NCBI GenBank assembly: GCA_016795065.1
Contig: JAEUIU010000050.1
Location: 1-54,419, forward strand
Origin: Phycisphaerae bacterium
GTDB taxonomy: Bacteria; Planctomycetota; Phycisphaerae; Phycisphaerales; SM1A02
Direction of reading: 5' to 3'
Length of the DNA: 54,419 bases
Part shown: positions 42,479-50,661 of the stretch, in pieces
How the letters are laid out: each line of letters starts with the position of its first letter
Position numbering within the stretch: position 1 is the stretch's first letter
Made by a program: the position numbers and the translations under genes
The notes under the pieces: model-generated
Databases searched by the model: none
What the model was told of the DNA's origin: nothing
The model's input: only the letters and a program-made list of their open reading frames with translations

Positions 42479-43677
42479 AGGTCGCCTACGAGGGATTCAC
42501 CATCGATGGCCAGGCGGTCAACGGGACGGTCGTCGCCGACGATCGCAACGCCGCCCGCAAGCAGCTTCGCGACTCGGGCATCTTCGCGACGCGCCTGGTC
42601 GACGCGAAGGACGCACCCGCGGCGAAGGGCGGTCGCGTGCCGCGCGAGGTGTTAGCAGCGCTTCTTCGGCAGCTCTCGATCCTCATCTCGACCGGAACGC
42701 CGCTGGTCGATGCCCTTGCCGCCATCGAGCGGCAGGCCGAGGACCCGCGCTGGGCGACGCTGGTGGGCGAGCTTCGCCGCAGGATCGAGGAGGGCGCCGC
42801 CTTCTCCGATGCGATGGGGGCGATGCCGCAGGTCTTCGACCCGATCTGCCGGACCATGGCCGCAGCGGGCGAGTCGGCGGGCATCCTGGACAAGATGCTG
42901 GCTGACCTCGCGGACCTCTATCGCCGGCAGGCCCGCATCCGCAAGGCGGTCATCGGCGCGCTGGCCTATCCCTGCGTCGTGGTGGCGGCGGCGTTCATCG
43001 TGCTGATCGCCCTCATCACGGTGGTCCTGCCGAAGTTCAAGACGATGTTCGATGCGGTGCAGGCCCCGGTGCCGGCGATGACCGCGGCCCTCATGGCCGT
43101 CGGCGACGGGATCCGCGAGCACTGGATCATCTCCAGTGCGACGTTCCTTGCCGGAATCGGAGTGCTTGCGTGGCTGGCCCGCTCGTCGGCCCTTCGTCGG
43201 CGCTTCATCGCCGCGACGCTCACCATGCCGATCGTGGCGCCGGTTGTTCGTGCGATCGCGACCGCGCATCTGGTCCGCTGTCTCGGTCTTCTCCTCGAGT
43301 CGCGCATTGCCCTCCTCGACGCGCTCCGGCTGACCTCGGAGTCGATGGGGCACCCGGCCTATGTCGCGCTTCTGGACCGGGCCCAGATCGGCGTGTCGCA
43401 CGGCGATCCGCTTTCGGCCGCGCTGGATGACGTCCGCTGCATCGCTCCAAGCGTCCGTCAGGCGATCGCCAGCGCGGAGAAGAGCGGTCGGCTCGGGCAG
43501 GTGCTCACCCAGCTTGGCCGGCACCTGGACGAGGACAACGAGACCGTGGTCCGCGGGATCGCCCGAAGCGTCGAGCCGGTCCTTCTCGCGGCGCTTGGCA
43601 TCGTGATCGGATTCGTTGCGATCAGCCTCTTCCTTCCGCTCTTTGACATTGCCGCGTCGGCGGGAGGCGGACGATGA
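42475..43677 (+). CDS. GspF/PilC-type inner-membrane platform protein
   Basis: 400 residues. It has two T2SSF cytoplasmic helical domains (residues ~62-185 and ~265-390) separated by membrane helices (PCVVVAAAFIVLIALITVVLP and SSATFLAGIGVLAWLA), with a final helix (LLAALGIVIGFVAISLFLPLFDI). Family motifs: LLRQLSILISTGTPLVDAL, GESAGILDKMLADLADLYRRQARIRKA in parts, and ASAEKSGRLGQVLTQLGRHLDEDNE in parts. It anchors the ATPase and the growing fibre. ATGA overlaps join it to both neighbours. Confidence 0.93.
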   Translation: MKVAYEGFTIDGQAVNGTVVADDRNAARKQLRDSGIFATRLVDAKDAPAAKGGRVPREVLAALLRQLSILISTGTPLVDALAAIERQAEDPRWATLVGELRRRIEEGAAFSDAMGAMPQVFDPICRTMAAAGESAGILDKMLADLADLYRRQARIRKAVIGALAYPCVVVAAAFIVLIALITVVLPKFKTMFDAVQAPVPAMTAALMAVGDGIREHWIISSATFLAGIGVLAWLARSSALRRRFIAATLTMPIVAPVVRAIATAHLVRCLGLLLESRIALLDALRLTSESMGHPAYVALLDRAQIGVSHGDPLSAALDDVRCIAPSVRQAIASAEKSGRLGQVLTQLGRHLDEDNETVVRGIARSVEPVLLAALGIVIGFVAISLFLPLFDIAASAGGGR

Positions 43678-44612
43678 CGCTCGGCGCGCACGCACGGGTC
43701 ATCGGCATCGACGTCGGGGGGGCGTCCCTGGCCGCCGTGCAGCTCGCGGCCCCAGCGGCCCGCACGGGCCCGCTCGTCGAGGCGGCGGTGGAGCTGCCTC
43801 GTCTTTCGCATGACGCCCCGATCGCCAGCGAGATCGCCAGGCTTGTGCGGGTCATGGCCCGGCGCGGCTTCCGTCAGGCGCCGATCGTCGTCGGGCTTCC
43901 CGATGATGACGTGACGATCGCCGAACTGAGCCTCCCGGCGCGGACGTCGGGCGCCCCGTTGGGTGAGATGGTCGCCGCCCAGCTTGGCCGCATCTGTCAG
44001 GCCGACCCGTCGACGCTCGAGTGCGCGTGGTGGGCGACGGAGAGCCCAGGCGCCTCGTCGCAGCGTTCGCTGGCCGCCGCGGTTCCGCTGCAGGTGGCCG
44101 ATCCGATTGCCCAGGCCCTCGAGGATGCCGGTCTTGAGGTCGCTGCGATGGAGGCCCGGCCGCTCGCCCTGGCTCGGGCCTGCAAGCCGCTGCTGACGAC
44201 CTCGCTCGATGTCCTCATCGACCGGTCGGCGCCCCTGCCGAGCATGGTCGTTCTCGAGCGCGGAGAGGTGAGTTACGTCCGTCCCTTCACGCCGCCCACC
44301 GTGCGCTCGGGGATCGACATGAGCGTGCCCGTCCTGAGCATCGAGGCCTTCCTCGCCGAACTGCGGCTGACGCTTGGGTACCTGTCGCATCGCCACCCGG
44401 CCGAATCGATCACCCGGATTCTCCTTGCCGGTCGGGAGCGCGATCTTGCCCCGATCGCGGAGATGCTGATCTACACCTGGGACCTGCCGGCCGAGGTGCT
44501 GCGCATCGAGTCGCTTGCCGCGGTGCCGCCCCGGCTTGCCGCCCAGCGTGGAACCACCGGTTGCGGGCTGGTCGTTGCCCTTGGCCTGGCCATGCGCGGG
44601 AGGCAGTCATGA
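43674..44612 (+). CDS. pilM: PilM-type actin-like protein (GspL cytoplasmic-part equivalent)
   Basis: 312 residues. It has an actin-like fold: N-terminal VIGIDVGGASLAAVQLA, then VVGLPDDDVTIAELSLPA and ILLAGRERDLAPIAEML near the C-terminus. PilM sits at the cytoplasmic face and binds the N-terminus of PilN. Placed before pilN and pilO with ATGA overlaps, it defines the alignment complex of a type IV-pilus-like machine. Sequence divergence from proteobacterial PilM is large, so the name rests partly on context. Confidence 0.83.
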   Translation: MTLGAHARVIGIDVGGASLAAVQLAAPAARTGPLVEAAVELPRLSHDAPIASEIARLVRVMARRGFRQAPIVVGLPDDDVTIAELSLPARTSGAPLGEMVAAQLGRICQADPSTLECAWWATESPGASSQRSLAAAVPLQVADPIAQALEDAGLEVAAMEARPLALARACKPLLTTSLDVLIDRSAPLPSMVVLERGEVSYVRPFTPPTVRSGIDMSVPVLSIEAFLAELRLTLGYLSHRHPAESITRILLAGRERDLAPIAEMLIYTWDLPAEVLRIESLAAVPPRLAAQRGTTGCGLVVALGLAMRGRQS

Positions 44613-45217
44613 TCGACATCAACCTCCTGCCCAAGGCTCGGCGCCACGCCAACGATCGCCGTCACGCCCTTCGCCGCTGGATCGTCTGGGGCGGACTCTG
44701 GTGTGTGGTGCTCGGGGCGGGCCAGGCCATCGCGGTCTCCTCGGGAGCGGTCGTGGAGCTGACGCCGGTCGAGCGCGAGATCGAGCGATTGGTCGAGGAG
44801 CGGGAGCGGCTGGAGGGCGAGATCGCCTCGCTGCAGGAGTCGATCGAGCGCGGATCGAAGTCCCTCTCCGCGGCTCGCGCCGTGGTCGACCATCCCGACT
44901 GGAGTGCGCTCATGGCCCGGGTCGTGATGCTCCGCACCGAGGGGCTGGCGTTTCGCCGCTGGAACCTCTCGCCGGGCGCACACGGGAGCCTGATCCTTCG
45001 CCTGGAGGGAAAGGTGCCGACGCTCGGCGGACTGACGGACTTTGCCCTCCGGCTGGAGGAACTGAAGGTCTTCCGCAAGGTCACGATCGTCACCGCGACC
45101 GCCGCGACCGAAGCGGTCGAGGGCGAAGCGGAGCGGAGCATCGTCTTCTCGATCGATACGGAGTTGCTCGCGCCCGTTCCTCCGAAGGCGGGCGATGCGA
45201 AGGGAGGTCCGACATGA
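44609..45217 (+). CDS. pilN: PilN-type alignment-complex protein
   Basis: 202 residues. It opens with MIDINLLPK, the short conserved tail by which PilN docks to PilM. One membrane helix follows (WIVWGGLWCVVLGAGQAIAVS, residues ~29-49), then a coiled coil (EREIERLVEERERLEGEIA) and a ferredoxin-like periplasmic domain. ATGA overlaps connect it to pilM and to the PilO-like gene. Confidence 0.9.
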   Translation: MIDINLLPKARRHANDRRHALRRWIVWGGLWCVVLGAGQAIAVSSGAVVELTPVEREIERLVEERERLEGEIASLQESIERGSKSLSAARAVVDHPDWSALMARVVMLRTEGLAFRRWNLSPGAHGSLILRLEGKVPTLGGLTDFALRLEELKVFRKVTIVTATAATEAVEGEAERSIVFSIDTELLAPVPPKAGDAKGGPT

Positions 45218-45789
45218 CCTTCGCCGCACGTCACCTGATCGCCATCCATCTCGGTGCAGGCGCGACGCTTCTGGCCATCACCGCCTCGTGGTTCCTGGTC
45301 GGCGTCCAGCCGCTCCTGAGCGCGAAGCAACGCGCGTCGACGCTCGGTGAAGAGGCCTCCGCCCATCGCGACGCGATCCGGGACCTCGTCAGCCGGCGCG
45401 ACGAGAGCGGAACAAGGCTTGCCTCGATCGAGGAGAGCCTGGCTCACACCACGGTCCGCCTGAAGCCGGCGACGGCGCTCAATGCCCAGCTCGCCGAGAT
45501 CACACGACTCGCCGAGGTCGAACAGATCGTTGTCGATCGGATCGAGCCCGGTGCGATGACCGATACGGCCCTGGCGACGCGGGTTCCGGTGCGGTTCGCA
45601 GGCCGCGGGGCGTCGCCGAGCGCAATCCGCTTCCTCGCTGCGCTGCGGAAGGGGTTCCCGGACATCGCCGTGGAAGGTTTCGAGATGGCAACGCAGGGGA
45701 ACGAGGCGGTCGCGGCGTTTCGGTTCGATTGTGTCTGGTACGCGGATCGAACCGCCGACCGACCCGCCTCGGCGGCCGTTCAGCCCTGA
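45214..45789 (+). CDS. PilO-like alignment-complex protein
   Basis: 191 residues from the ATG at 45214. One membrane helix (IHLGAGATLLAITASWFLVG), then a periplasmic coiled coil (residues ~35-90) and a compact domain with VPVRFAGRGASPSAIRFLAALRKGFP, the usual PilO/GspM-like element. It pairs with PilN in known systems. The larger open frame that starts at 44515 is a shadow upstream of this start. Confidence 0.83.
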   Translation: MTFAARHLIAIHLGAGATLLAITASWFLVGVQPLLSAKQRASTLGEEASAHRDAIRDLVSRRDESGTRLASIEESLAHTTVRLKPATALNAQLAEITRLAEVEQIVVDRIEPGAMTDTALATRVPVRFAGRGASPSAIRFLAALRKGFPDIAVEGFEMATQGNEAVAAFRFDCVWYADRTADRPASAAVQP

Positions 45790-45829
45790 TCCGACTTGAC
45801 CCGCGTCCGCTGGTTCCGACTGTCGAGGC

Positions 45830-46399
45830 ATGGGCCTGGGCAAACAACGAACGGTCTACGTCTCGGTTCTCGGGCTTGCGATGGTCGGGCTTTGCGTCGA
45901 CCGCTTCGTCCTCGGGAGCGGCGCCGACGCGCCGACCAGGGCAAGCGACCTCCTGGTGGCCTCCGGCAAGTCCGCCGAGACGCTCGCCGGAACCGTCGGC
46001 TCACTGCTTTCCGGCGAGCGGAAGGACGCTCCGAGCGTTTCGCCGGAAACGGTCATGGTTGCTGACCTGGCCCGCTCGCTGCGCGAGCTGGGCGTCGACA
46101 ACTCCATGCTTGCATCGCTTCCTGAGACCTTCGCCCTCGCCAAGCCGAAGGCCGAGCCCGCCCCCGTCGCTGCGCCGGTCGCCCCGATCGGCGAGCCCCC
46201 GCTGGTGACGGCCATCCTCCACGGCGGCAGCAGTCGAGCCATTGCCGGCGGCAAGTCGGTGGCCGTCGGCTCGGAGGTCGGAGGCTGGGATGTCGTCTTT
46301 GTTGGAAACGGCAGGGTGGTGTTCGAACGGGATGGCCACCGCTTCGAGCGGAAGGTCCATCGTCCTCCCGCGATGCAGGCCATGCTTGGGGAGGAGTAG
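45830..46399 (+). CDS. PilP/GspC-like periplasmic component
   Basis: 189 residues from the ATG at 45830. One N-terminal membrane helix (VYVSVLGLAMVGLCVDRFVLG), a flexible Ala/Pro/Lys linker (AKPKAEPAPVAAPVAPIG) and a small C-terminal beta domain (LVTAILHGGSSRAIAGGKSVAVGSEVGGW). This layout is that of PilP and of the GspC homology region, which contact the secretin. The sequence is weakly conserved, so the call rests on architecture and position after pilMNO. No secretin gene is in the window. Confidence 0.7.
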   Translation: MGLGKQRTVYVSVLGLAMVGLCVDRFVLGSGADAPTRASDLLVASGKSAETLAGTVGSLLSGERKDAPSVSPETVMVADLARSLRELGVDNSMLASLPETFALAKPKAEPAPVAAPVAPIGEPPLVTAILHGGSSRAIAGGKSVAVGSEVGGWDVVFVGNGRVVFERDGHRFERKVHRPPAMQAMLGEE

Positions 46400-46575
46400 G
46401 CGCCCTGTCGTCCGATAGCGGTGGCGGCGCAGGCGCGACCGCGCCAGGCCTCTGCGGAACGGGAGATTTTGGGGCAGAGTCACCCAAGGTGGATGAGGAG
46501 ATCGCCGATGTCCCCCCGGCGACGGTCGCTCGGACCGTGCAAGCCGATCCGCGAGCCGATCCACTCGGAGGTGCC

Positions 46576-47112
46576 ATGTCCGCTTCAGTTTCCCCGTCCG
46601 CTTCGCCGCTTGGGCGACTCGTTAGCCGAATCACTGGCCGACCCGTCAGCATGTTGCGCGGCTTCAGCCTTGTCGAACTCGTCATTGTCATCGTGATCAT
46701 CGGCGTCCTCGCCGCGATCGCGGTGCCGCGACTCAGCCGTGGCGCCACCACCGCCAGCGAGAACGCCCTCTCGGCGAACCTCGCCGCGATGCGCAGCGCC
46801 ATCGAGCTCTTCTACGCCGAACATGGCCAGACCTATCCGTCCCTGTTGAAGTTCGAGGACGCCCTCACCAAGTACTCGAACCTCGCAGGCACCACCTTTG
46901 GTGACCGCGATACGGCGACTGGCGTCATCTATGGTCCCTACCTGCGGGCCATCCCGCCGCTGCCGGTCGGCGCCAACAAGGGCAAGACGGCCGCGGTCGC
47001 CGCCCTCGGCGACGACGGCGCTTGGGTCTACGACGTGACCAAGGGCACGGTGAAGGCCAACTGCGCCGTAGGCGAGGTCGACTCCAACAACAAGAAGTAC
47101 AGCGACTACTGA
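46576..47112 (+). CDS. Type IV-like prepilin / major pseudopilin (copy 1)
   Basis: 178 residues from the ATG at 46576, chosen for GGAGG just upstream; an ATG at 46651 would give the short leader MLRG. The prepilin peptidase site is RG followed by FSLVELVIVIVIIGVLAAIAV, with Glu at mature position 5. The head carries TFGDRDTATGVIYGPYLRAIPPLPVGANKG, split over ~residues 120-150, and DDGAWVYDV, the pattern of GspG-like pilins. It is a close paralogue of the next gene. It ends the run of machinery genes and may be the main fibre subunit. Confidence 0.88.
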   Translation: MSASVSPSASPLGRLVSRITGRPVSMLRGFSLVELVIVIVIIGVLAAIAVPRLSRGATTASENALSANLAAMRSAIELFYAEHGQTYPSLLKFEDALTKYSNLAGTTFGDRDTATGVIYGPYLRAIPPLPVGANKGKTAAVAALGDDGAWVYDVTKGTVKANCAVGEVDSNNKKYSDY

Positions 47113-47143
47113 TCCCATCGGACAGGTTGCTACAGACGATCAT

Positions 47144-47177
47144 GACAGCGGGCACCCGAGGGAGGGTGCCCACTGTC
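47144..47177 (+). terminator. Long stem-loop between the two pilin genes
   Basis: Arms GACAGCGGGCACCC (47144-47157) and GGGTGCCCACTGTC (47164-47177) pair over 14 bp with one C-A mismatch and a 6-base loop. Only GTTGTTG follows, so it is a partial terminator or an mRNA-stabilising 3' structure for the upstream pilin transcript. Confidence 0.65.
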
Positions 47178-47250
47178 GTTGTTGGCGAACTCATCGGGAG
47201 TGGAGCGCGGGGTGACGCAAAGCAGGCCGCCTGAACCGCCGATGGAAGAA

Positions 47251-47280
47251 GGGCCGGGCGCTCGCAATCGCGTCCGGTCC
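47251..47280 (+). promoter_or_regulatory. Second stem-loop upstream of pilin copy 2
   Basis: Arms GGGCCGGGCGC (47251-47261) and GCGTCCGGTCC (47270-47280) form 11 bp including two G-U pairs around an 8-base loop, ending 35 bases before the next pilin start. It could be an attenuator or leader structure. Pairing is seen; role is inferred. Confidence 0.5.
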
Positions 47281-47315
47281 CATGGGGCAGCCGAACGACG
47301 GGGCAGGAATCACGC

Positions 47316-47795
47316 ATGAAGCGCAGTGGTCGGGTCCATCGAGCATTCAGTCTGGTCGAGCTGGTCATCGTCATCGCGATCATCGGCATCGTCGCTGCCA
47401 TCGCAGCGCCGCGGCTGAGTCGTGGGGCGACCGCGGCAGGCGAAAGCAGCCTCGCCGAGAGCCTCTCCGCGATGCGCACGGCCATCGACATCTTCTACGT
47501 CGAGCACGATGGCATGTACCCGCCCTTCCTCAAGTTCGAGATTCTCATGACCCAGTACTCGTCGAAGCGCGGGGTCAAGACGGGAGCTCGCGATCCCGCC
47601 AGCGGCGTGATCTATGGCCCCTACCTTCGGACCATCCCGCCGCTGCCGGTCGGCATCAACAAGGGGAAGGCGACCGTGGTGGCCGCCTTTGGGGACGACG
47701 GCGGCTGGGTCTACGACGTCTCAAGCGGAACGATCAAGGCCAATTGCAAGGCATCGGAAGTGGATTCCGCGGGCAAGCGCTACGCCGACTACTGA
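47316..47795 (+). CDS. Type IV-like prepilin / pseudopilin (copy 2)
   Basis: 159 residues. Leader MKRSGRVHRA, then FSLVELVIVIAIIGIVAAIAA with Glu at mature position 5. The residue before the cut is Ala rather than the usual Gly. The head closely follows copy 1: SGVIYGPYLRTIPPLPVGINKGKA, split near residues 103-127, DDGGWVYDV and a matching last turn ending in YADY. The gene is separated from copy 1 by 203 bases containing two stem-loops, so the pair can be expressed unequally. Confidence 0.87.
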   Translation: MKRSGRVHRAFSLVELVIVIAIIGIVAAIAAPRLSRGATAAGESSLAESLSAMRTAIDIFYVEHDGMYPPFLKFEILMTQYSSKRGVKTGARDPASGVIYGPYLRTIPPLPVGINKGKATVVAAFGDDGGWVYDVSSGTIKANCKASEVDSAGKRYADY

Positions 47796-47886
47796 ACGCA
47801 TCGACGCGGCCGGCGGAGGCATCCGCGTGGCCGCAGCAGAAGCCGAAGGACGCCCGCCCCGGGCAAGTGCCTCGCCCGTCCCGAAC

Positions 47887-48462
47887 CTGCGGGTAGAGGC
47901 GACGAAACTTGATTCTCGCGTCGGCGGTCTTGAACTGCCAGTCAATCTTCCGTTTGCCGGTGTTGCGTAACGTCTCCCACTCCACGATGCGTTGCCGCAG
48001 TTTCTCTTCGTCCGGCACGCGCCCGGCGATTGCCTGACGCTCAAGTGCGCTCAACTCGCACTCTGCCATGTTCAATCACGATCCGTGCTTGGGCGCATGC
48101 ACGATCTCGACTTTCGCGATCAGTCGTCGTGCCTCGTCAGGAGGATACGCCTCATAGAGACTTGATGTTCGATGCGTGTTCAGGTTGTCCATCACCAGCG
48201 TGATGCGCTCCGCTTGCGGGTAGTGCGTATCGACGGGGTCGCGGACCTGATGCGCGAAATCGACCTTCGTCCGCCGCGTCGTCACCACTGCGTGTCGCCA
48301 GCCCCGGAGCGGCTCGACCAGCATAAAGATGTTCGCCGTGCCGTTCCGCGAATACTCGTAGTCACCTCGTTCTGGCTCGCCGGGGCGCGCAGGGATCGGT
48401 GTCCGCGTCTCGGCGACGAGTTGCTTGCTCTTCTCGTCCAGGCACACGACGAGCTCATGACC
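47887..48462 (-). pseudogene. IS630-family transposase remnant (5' truncated, nonsense codon)
   Basis: Minus-strand frame from ~48462: GHELVVCLDEKSKQL contains the first DDE Asp, and ITLVMDNLNTHRTSS the second. After VEIVHAPKHGS a TGA (48078-48076) takes the place of the Trp codon in the conserved HGSWLNMAE motif. The same frame continues as LNMAECELSALERQ to ARIKFRRLYPQ near 47887, where IS630 transposases normally end. The N-terminal ~160-170 residues are missing, replaced by IS110-type sequence. It is dead. Confidence 0.85.
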
Positions 48463-49026
48463 CGTCGCCGCCAGCTCGTCGGCATGAGGACGATGGAACG
48501 CAACCGCCAGCAGCAGACGAGGAACAAGCTCGCCGGCAGGCAGATCCGGCTCATGCTCAAGCTCCTGGACGGCCAGATCGCGGAGGTCGACCGCGAGATC
48601 GGCGAGACGATCGACGGCGACCCGACGCTGCAGCAGAAGGTCGAGATCCTGAAGTCCGTGCCCGGGGTGGGTGACGTGACGGCAAGGGCGATCCTGGCCG
48701 AGCTCGGCGAGCTGGGCGAGGCGAGCCGCCAGGAGATCGGGGCCCTGGTCGGCGTGGCGCCCTACGCCCACAACTCGGGCACGCTTCGCGGAAAGCGAAC
48801 GACCCGCGGCGGCAGGGTCGGTGCGAGGACGGCCGGATACATGGCCGCGTTCTCGGCGATGCGATGCAACCCGCGGATCCGGGCGTTCGCGGAGACGCTC
48901 AAGGCCAAGGGCAAGCCGTTCAAGGTGGTCGTGGTGGCGTGCATCCGGAAGCTCTTCACGATCCTGAACGCGCTGCTGAAGACCGGGACGAAGTGGGACG
49001 CGAAACGACACCCGAACATCGCTTGA
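48463..49026 (+). pseudogene. IS110-family transposase, C-terminal (Transposase_20) fragment
   Basis: The plus-strand frame from about 48457 reads RRRQLVGMRTMERNRQQQT, then the IS110 C-terminal domain: LKSVPGVGDVTARAILAELG, LVGVAPYAHNSGTLRGKR, GRVGARTAGYMAAFSAMRCN and KPFKVVVVACIRKLFTILN. The N-terminal DEDD catalytic half is absent; upstream the frame runs into antisense IS630 sequence. Junction at ~48455-48465. It is not functional alone. Confidence 0.85.
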
Positions 49027-49067
49027 GGACTTGAAAATGGACACAGCCGCTGTCCCATTCAGGTCCC

Positions 49068-49200
49068 TTCGGAGATGCTCACCCGTCCGTGGTAGGTCGT
49101 GGTGATCGGGAATCGGTCGCCTACGGCACGCCGCCGCTGGCTACTGGATACCTACGCGAAGAGATTCCGAAGTCGCGCGCGAGGGTGGCGAGAGCAACCC
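49068..49200 (+). repeat. Direct repeat, left copy (about 133 bp)
   Basis: Begins TTCGGAGATGCTCACCC and ends GCGAGAGCAACCC. It matches 50662-50796 with only a few substitutions (for example A/G near 49123 and AG/CG near 49160) and a 2-base length change in a G run. The two copies flank the CPBP protease gene. Confidence 0.92.
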
Positions 49201-49325
49201 ATGTGCTCACCCGGCAAACCGACTTCCCCAGCGCCGAAGCGGACAAGACGGCTTACTACGCCCTGCGGTGGCGCAGGGAAAAGGGGCCGTGGTCGAAGAT
49301 CACGACGGCGACGGTGGCGGCGTGA
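49201..49325 (+). pseudogene. C-terminal fragment of a hypothetical protein
   Basis: The open frame joined to the repeat reads TDFPSAEADKTAYYALRWRREKGPWSKITT to its stop at 49325, in pieces. This K-TA-Y-LRW-x-GPWS ending recalls the C-terminus of a small hypothetical protein family seen in environmental bacteria. Its expected middle part is found separately at ~50343-50510, so this is a broken remnant. Confidence 0.5.
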
Positions 49326-49427
49326 TGAGCGCCATTGGCGCGCGCTTGGCTGACCATGCCGCCCGCAGGACCGGCGGCGTCGGCGTAGCCGAACCAGTAC
49401 GCGAGAGCCGCTGTAGTATTGCCCCGC

Positions 49428-50342
49428 ATGAGCACCGATCTCGCCATCACGCACCCGCCGACCGCGTCCCGGGCCGCGTGGCATGCTCGGTTCCTCGCTC
49501 TTGCGGAAGTCTCCCTCGCGTTCGCGCTCATGCACGTCGCGTTTCGCGCGTTCAAGCGCTTCACCAGCGTCGGGCAGATGGAGTGGAAGCACGACGTGAA
49601 CTTCTCGGCGGGCGCGGCGCTGATCGCGGTTGGTGTCGCGTTCATCCTGCTCCGCCGCAAGCGGCTCGCGGACCACGCCATCACCGCGCGGAACTTCTCC
49701 CGCCATGCGAACGCCGGGCTGGTGTGCGTGCTCGTCTACGGCGCGGTCGCGGCGATCGCGATCGCCTGCGGCTTGCGGCGCGACGCCACCTGGCGCAACC
49801 CGGTCGTGGGCGTCGCCGCGATCGCACTGCACCTGCTCGTGTCGTTCCTCATGCTGTGGGCGCTGCGGCGGTGGGACGGCGCGATCGCGCGGTGGCCGGG
49901 GTGGATCGGCGTCGCGTTCCTGATCGTGCTCCCGCTGGCGCCGATCATCCCGCGCCTTGCCGAGGGGAAACCGATCGGGCACACGGCGCTCGTCGTGCTC
50001 TCGATCATCCTCAGCGCGACGATCGCGGAGGAAGTCTTCTTCAACGGATACATGCAGTCGCGCCTCAACGAAGCGTTCGGGCGGCCGTGGCGCACCTTCG
50101 GCGTCGCGTTCGGACCCAGCCTGCTCATAGTCGCGTTCTTCTTCGGCCTGGTCCACCTGCTCAACACCTTCGACTACTTCCGCTGGCAGGGGCGGCTGGC
50201 GTGGTGGTGGGGATTCTCCGCCGCGGCGGCGTTGTTCCACGGCCTGTTGCGCGAGAAGACCGGGAGCATCGTCGCGCCCGCGATCGTTCATGCCTTCATG
50301 GACATCGCCTCGCGGACGCCGGGATTGGTGGCCGAGCCGTAG
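49428..50342 (+). CDS. CPBP-family intramembrane metalloprotease
   Basis: 304 residues from the ATG at 49428. About eight hydrophobic segments. Family motifs are complete: motif 1 AEEVFFNGYMQSRL (Glu201, Glu202, with Arg), motif 2 FFGLVHLLN (His243), motif 3 AIVHAFMDI (His288). CPBP/Abi proteins are membrane proteases or bacteriocin-immunity-like proteins. The gene is bracketed by direct repeats of about 134 bp and gene fragments, so it looks like cargo of a mobile or recombined segment. Confidence 0.87.
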   Translation: MSTDLAITHPPTASRAAWHARFLALAEVSLAFALMHVAFRAFKRFTSVGQMEWKHDVNFSAGAALIAVGVAFILLRRKRLADHAITARNFSRHANAGLVCVLVYGAVAAIAIACGLRRDATWRNPVVGVAAIALHLLVSFLMLWALRRWDGAIARWPGWIGVAFLIVLPLAPIIPRLAEGKPIGHTALVVLSIILSATIAEEVFFNGYMQSRLNEAFGRPWRTFGVAFGPSLLIVAFFFGLVHLLNTFDYFRWQGRLAWWWGFSAAAALFHGLLREKTGSIVAPAIVHAFMDIASRTPGLVAEP

Positions 50343-50510
50343 CCATCGCGCCCGCTCGCGCGGGTCGAGAGCGGGAAACGGCTGACGCACACGGTGCGCT
50401 TCACGGATGAATCGACGCCCACGCACAAGGCCAAGCCGCGCGGCGTGCAGGGCGCGGAAGTCTGGCTCGCGCTCGCCGACCCGAACGCCCCCGCGCCGCC
50501 GCCCCCCGCC
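50343..50510 (+). pseudogene. Internal fragment of a hypothetical protein
   Basis: Directly after the CPBP stop a frame reads RVESGKRLTHTVRFTDES then TPTHKAKPRGVQGAEVWLAL, ending in a Pro/Ala run. It lacks a proper N-terminus and merges at ~50510 with the opposite-strand fragment. It appears to be the middle of the same family whose C-terminus is at 49201-49325. Confidence 0.45.
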
Positions 50511-50512
50511 TC

Positions 50513-50650
50513 GGGCCCAAGCAGCCGCGTGTCGGGGAGAATGCGGCCATGCAGGCGCAGAATCCCGCGCGCCAGCATGCTGGCAACCTCGTCGAGGCGC
50601 TGCTCCGGGGTCATGTCCGCTGGATCGGTCGGTTCGGGGCGCAGCGACAT
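50513..50650 (-). pseudogene. 5' fragment of a small hypothetical protein
   Basis: The minus-strand start at 50650 has AAAGGAG upstream. It encodes MSLRPEPTDPADMTPEQRL and then DEVASMLARGILRLHGRIL before running into unrelated sequence at ~50513. Short proteins of the form MTPEQR...ILARG.LRL are common next to mobile elements in environmental genomes (from memory). The 3' part is lost. Confidence 0.5.
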
Positions 50651-50661
50651 CGCGCACTCCT

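Noticed and set aside
48172..48456. Plus-strand frame fused to the IS110 fragment
   Set aside because: This part is antisense to the IS630 remnant and has no IS110 similarity; the frame is open by chance.
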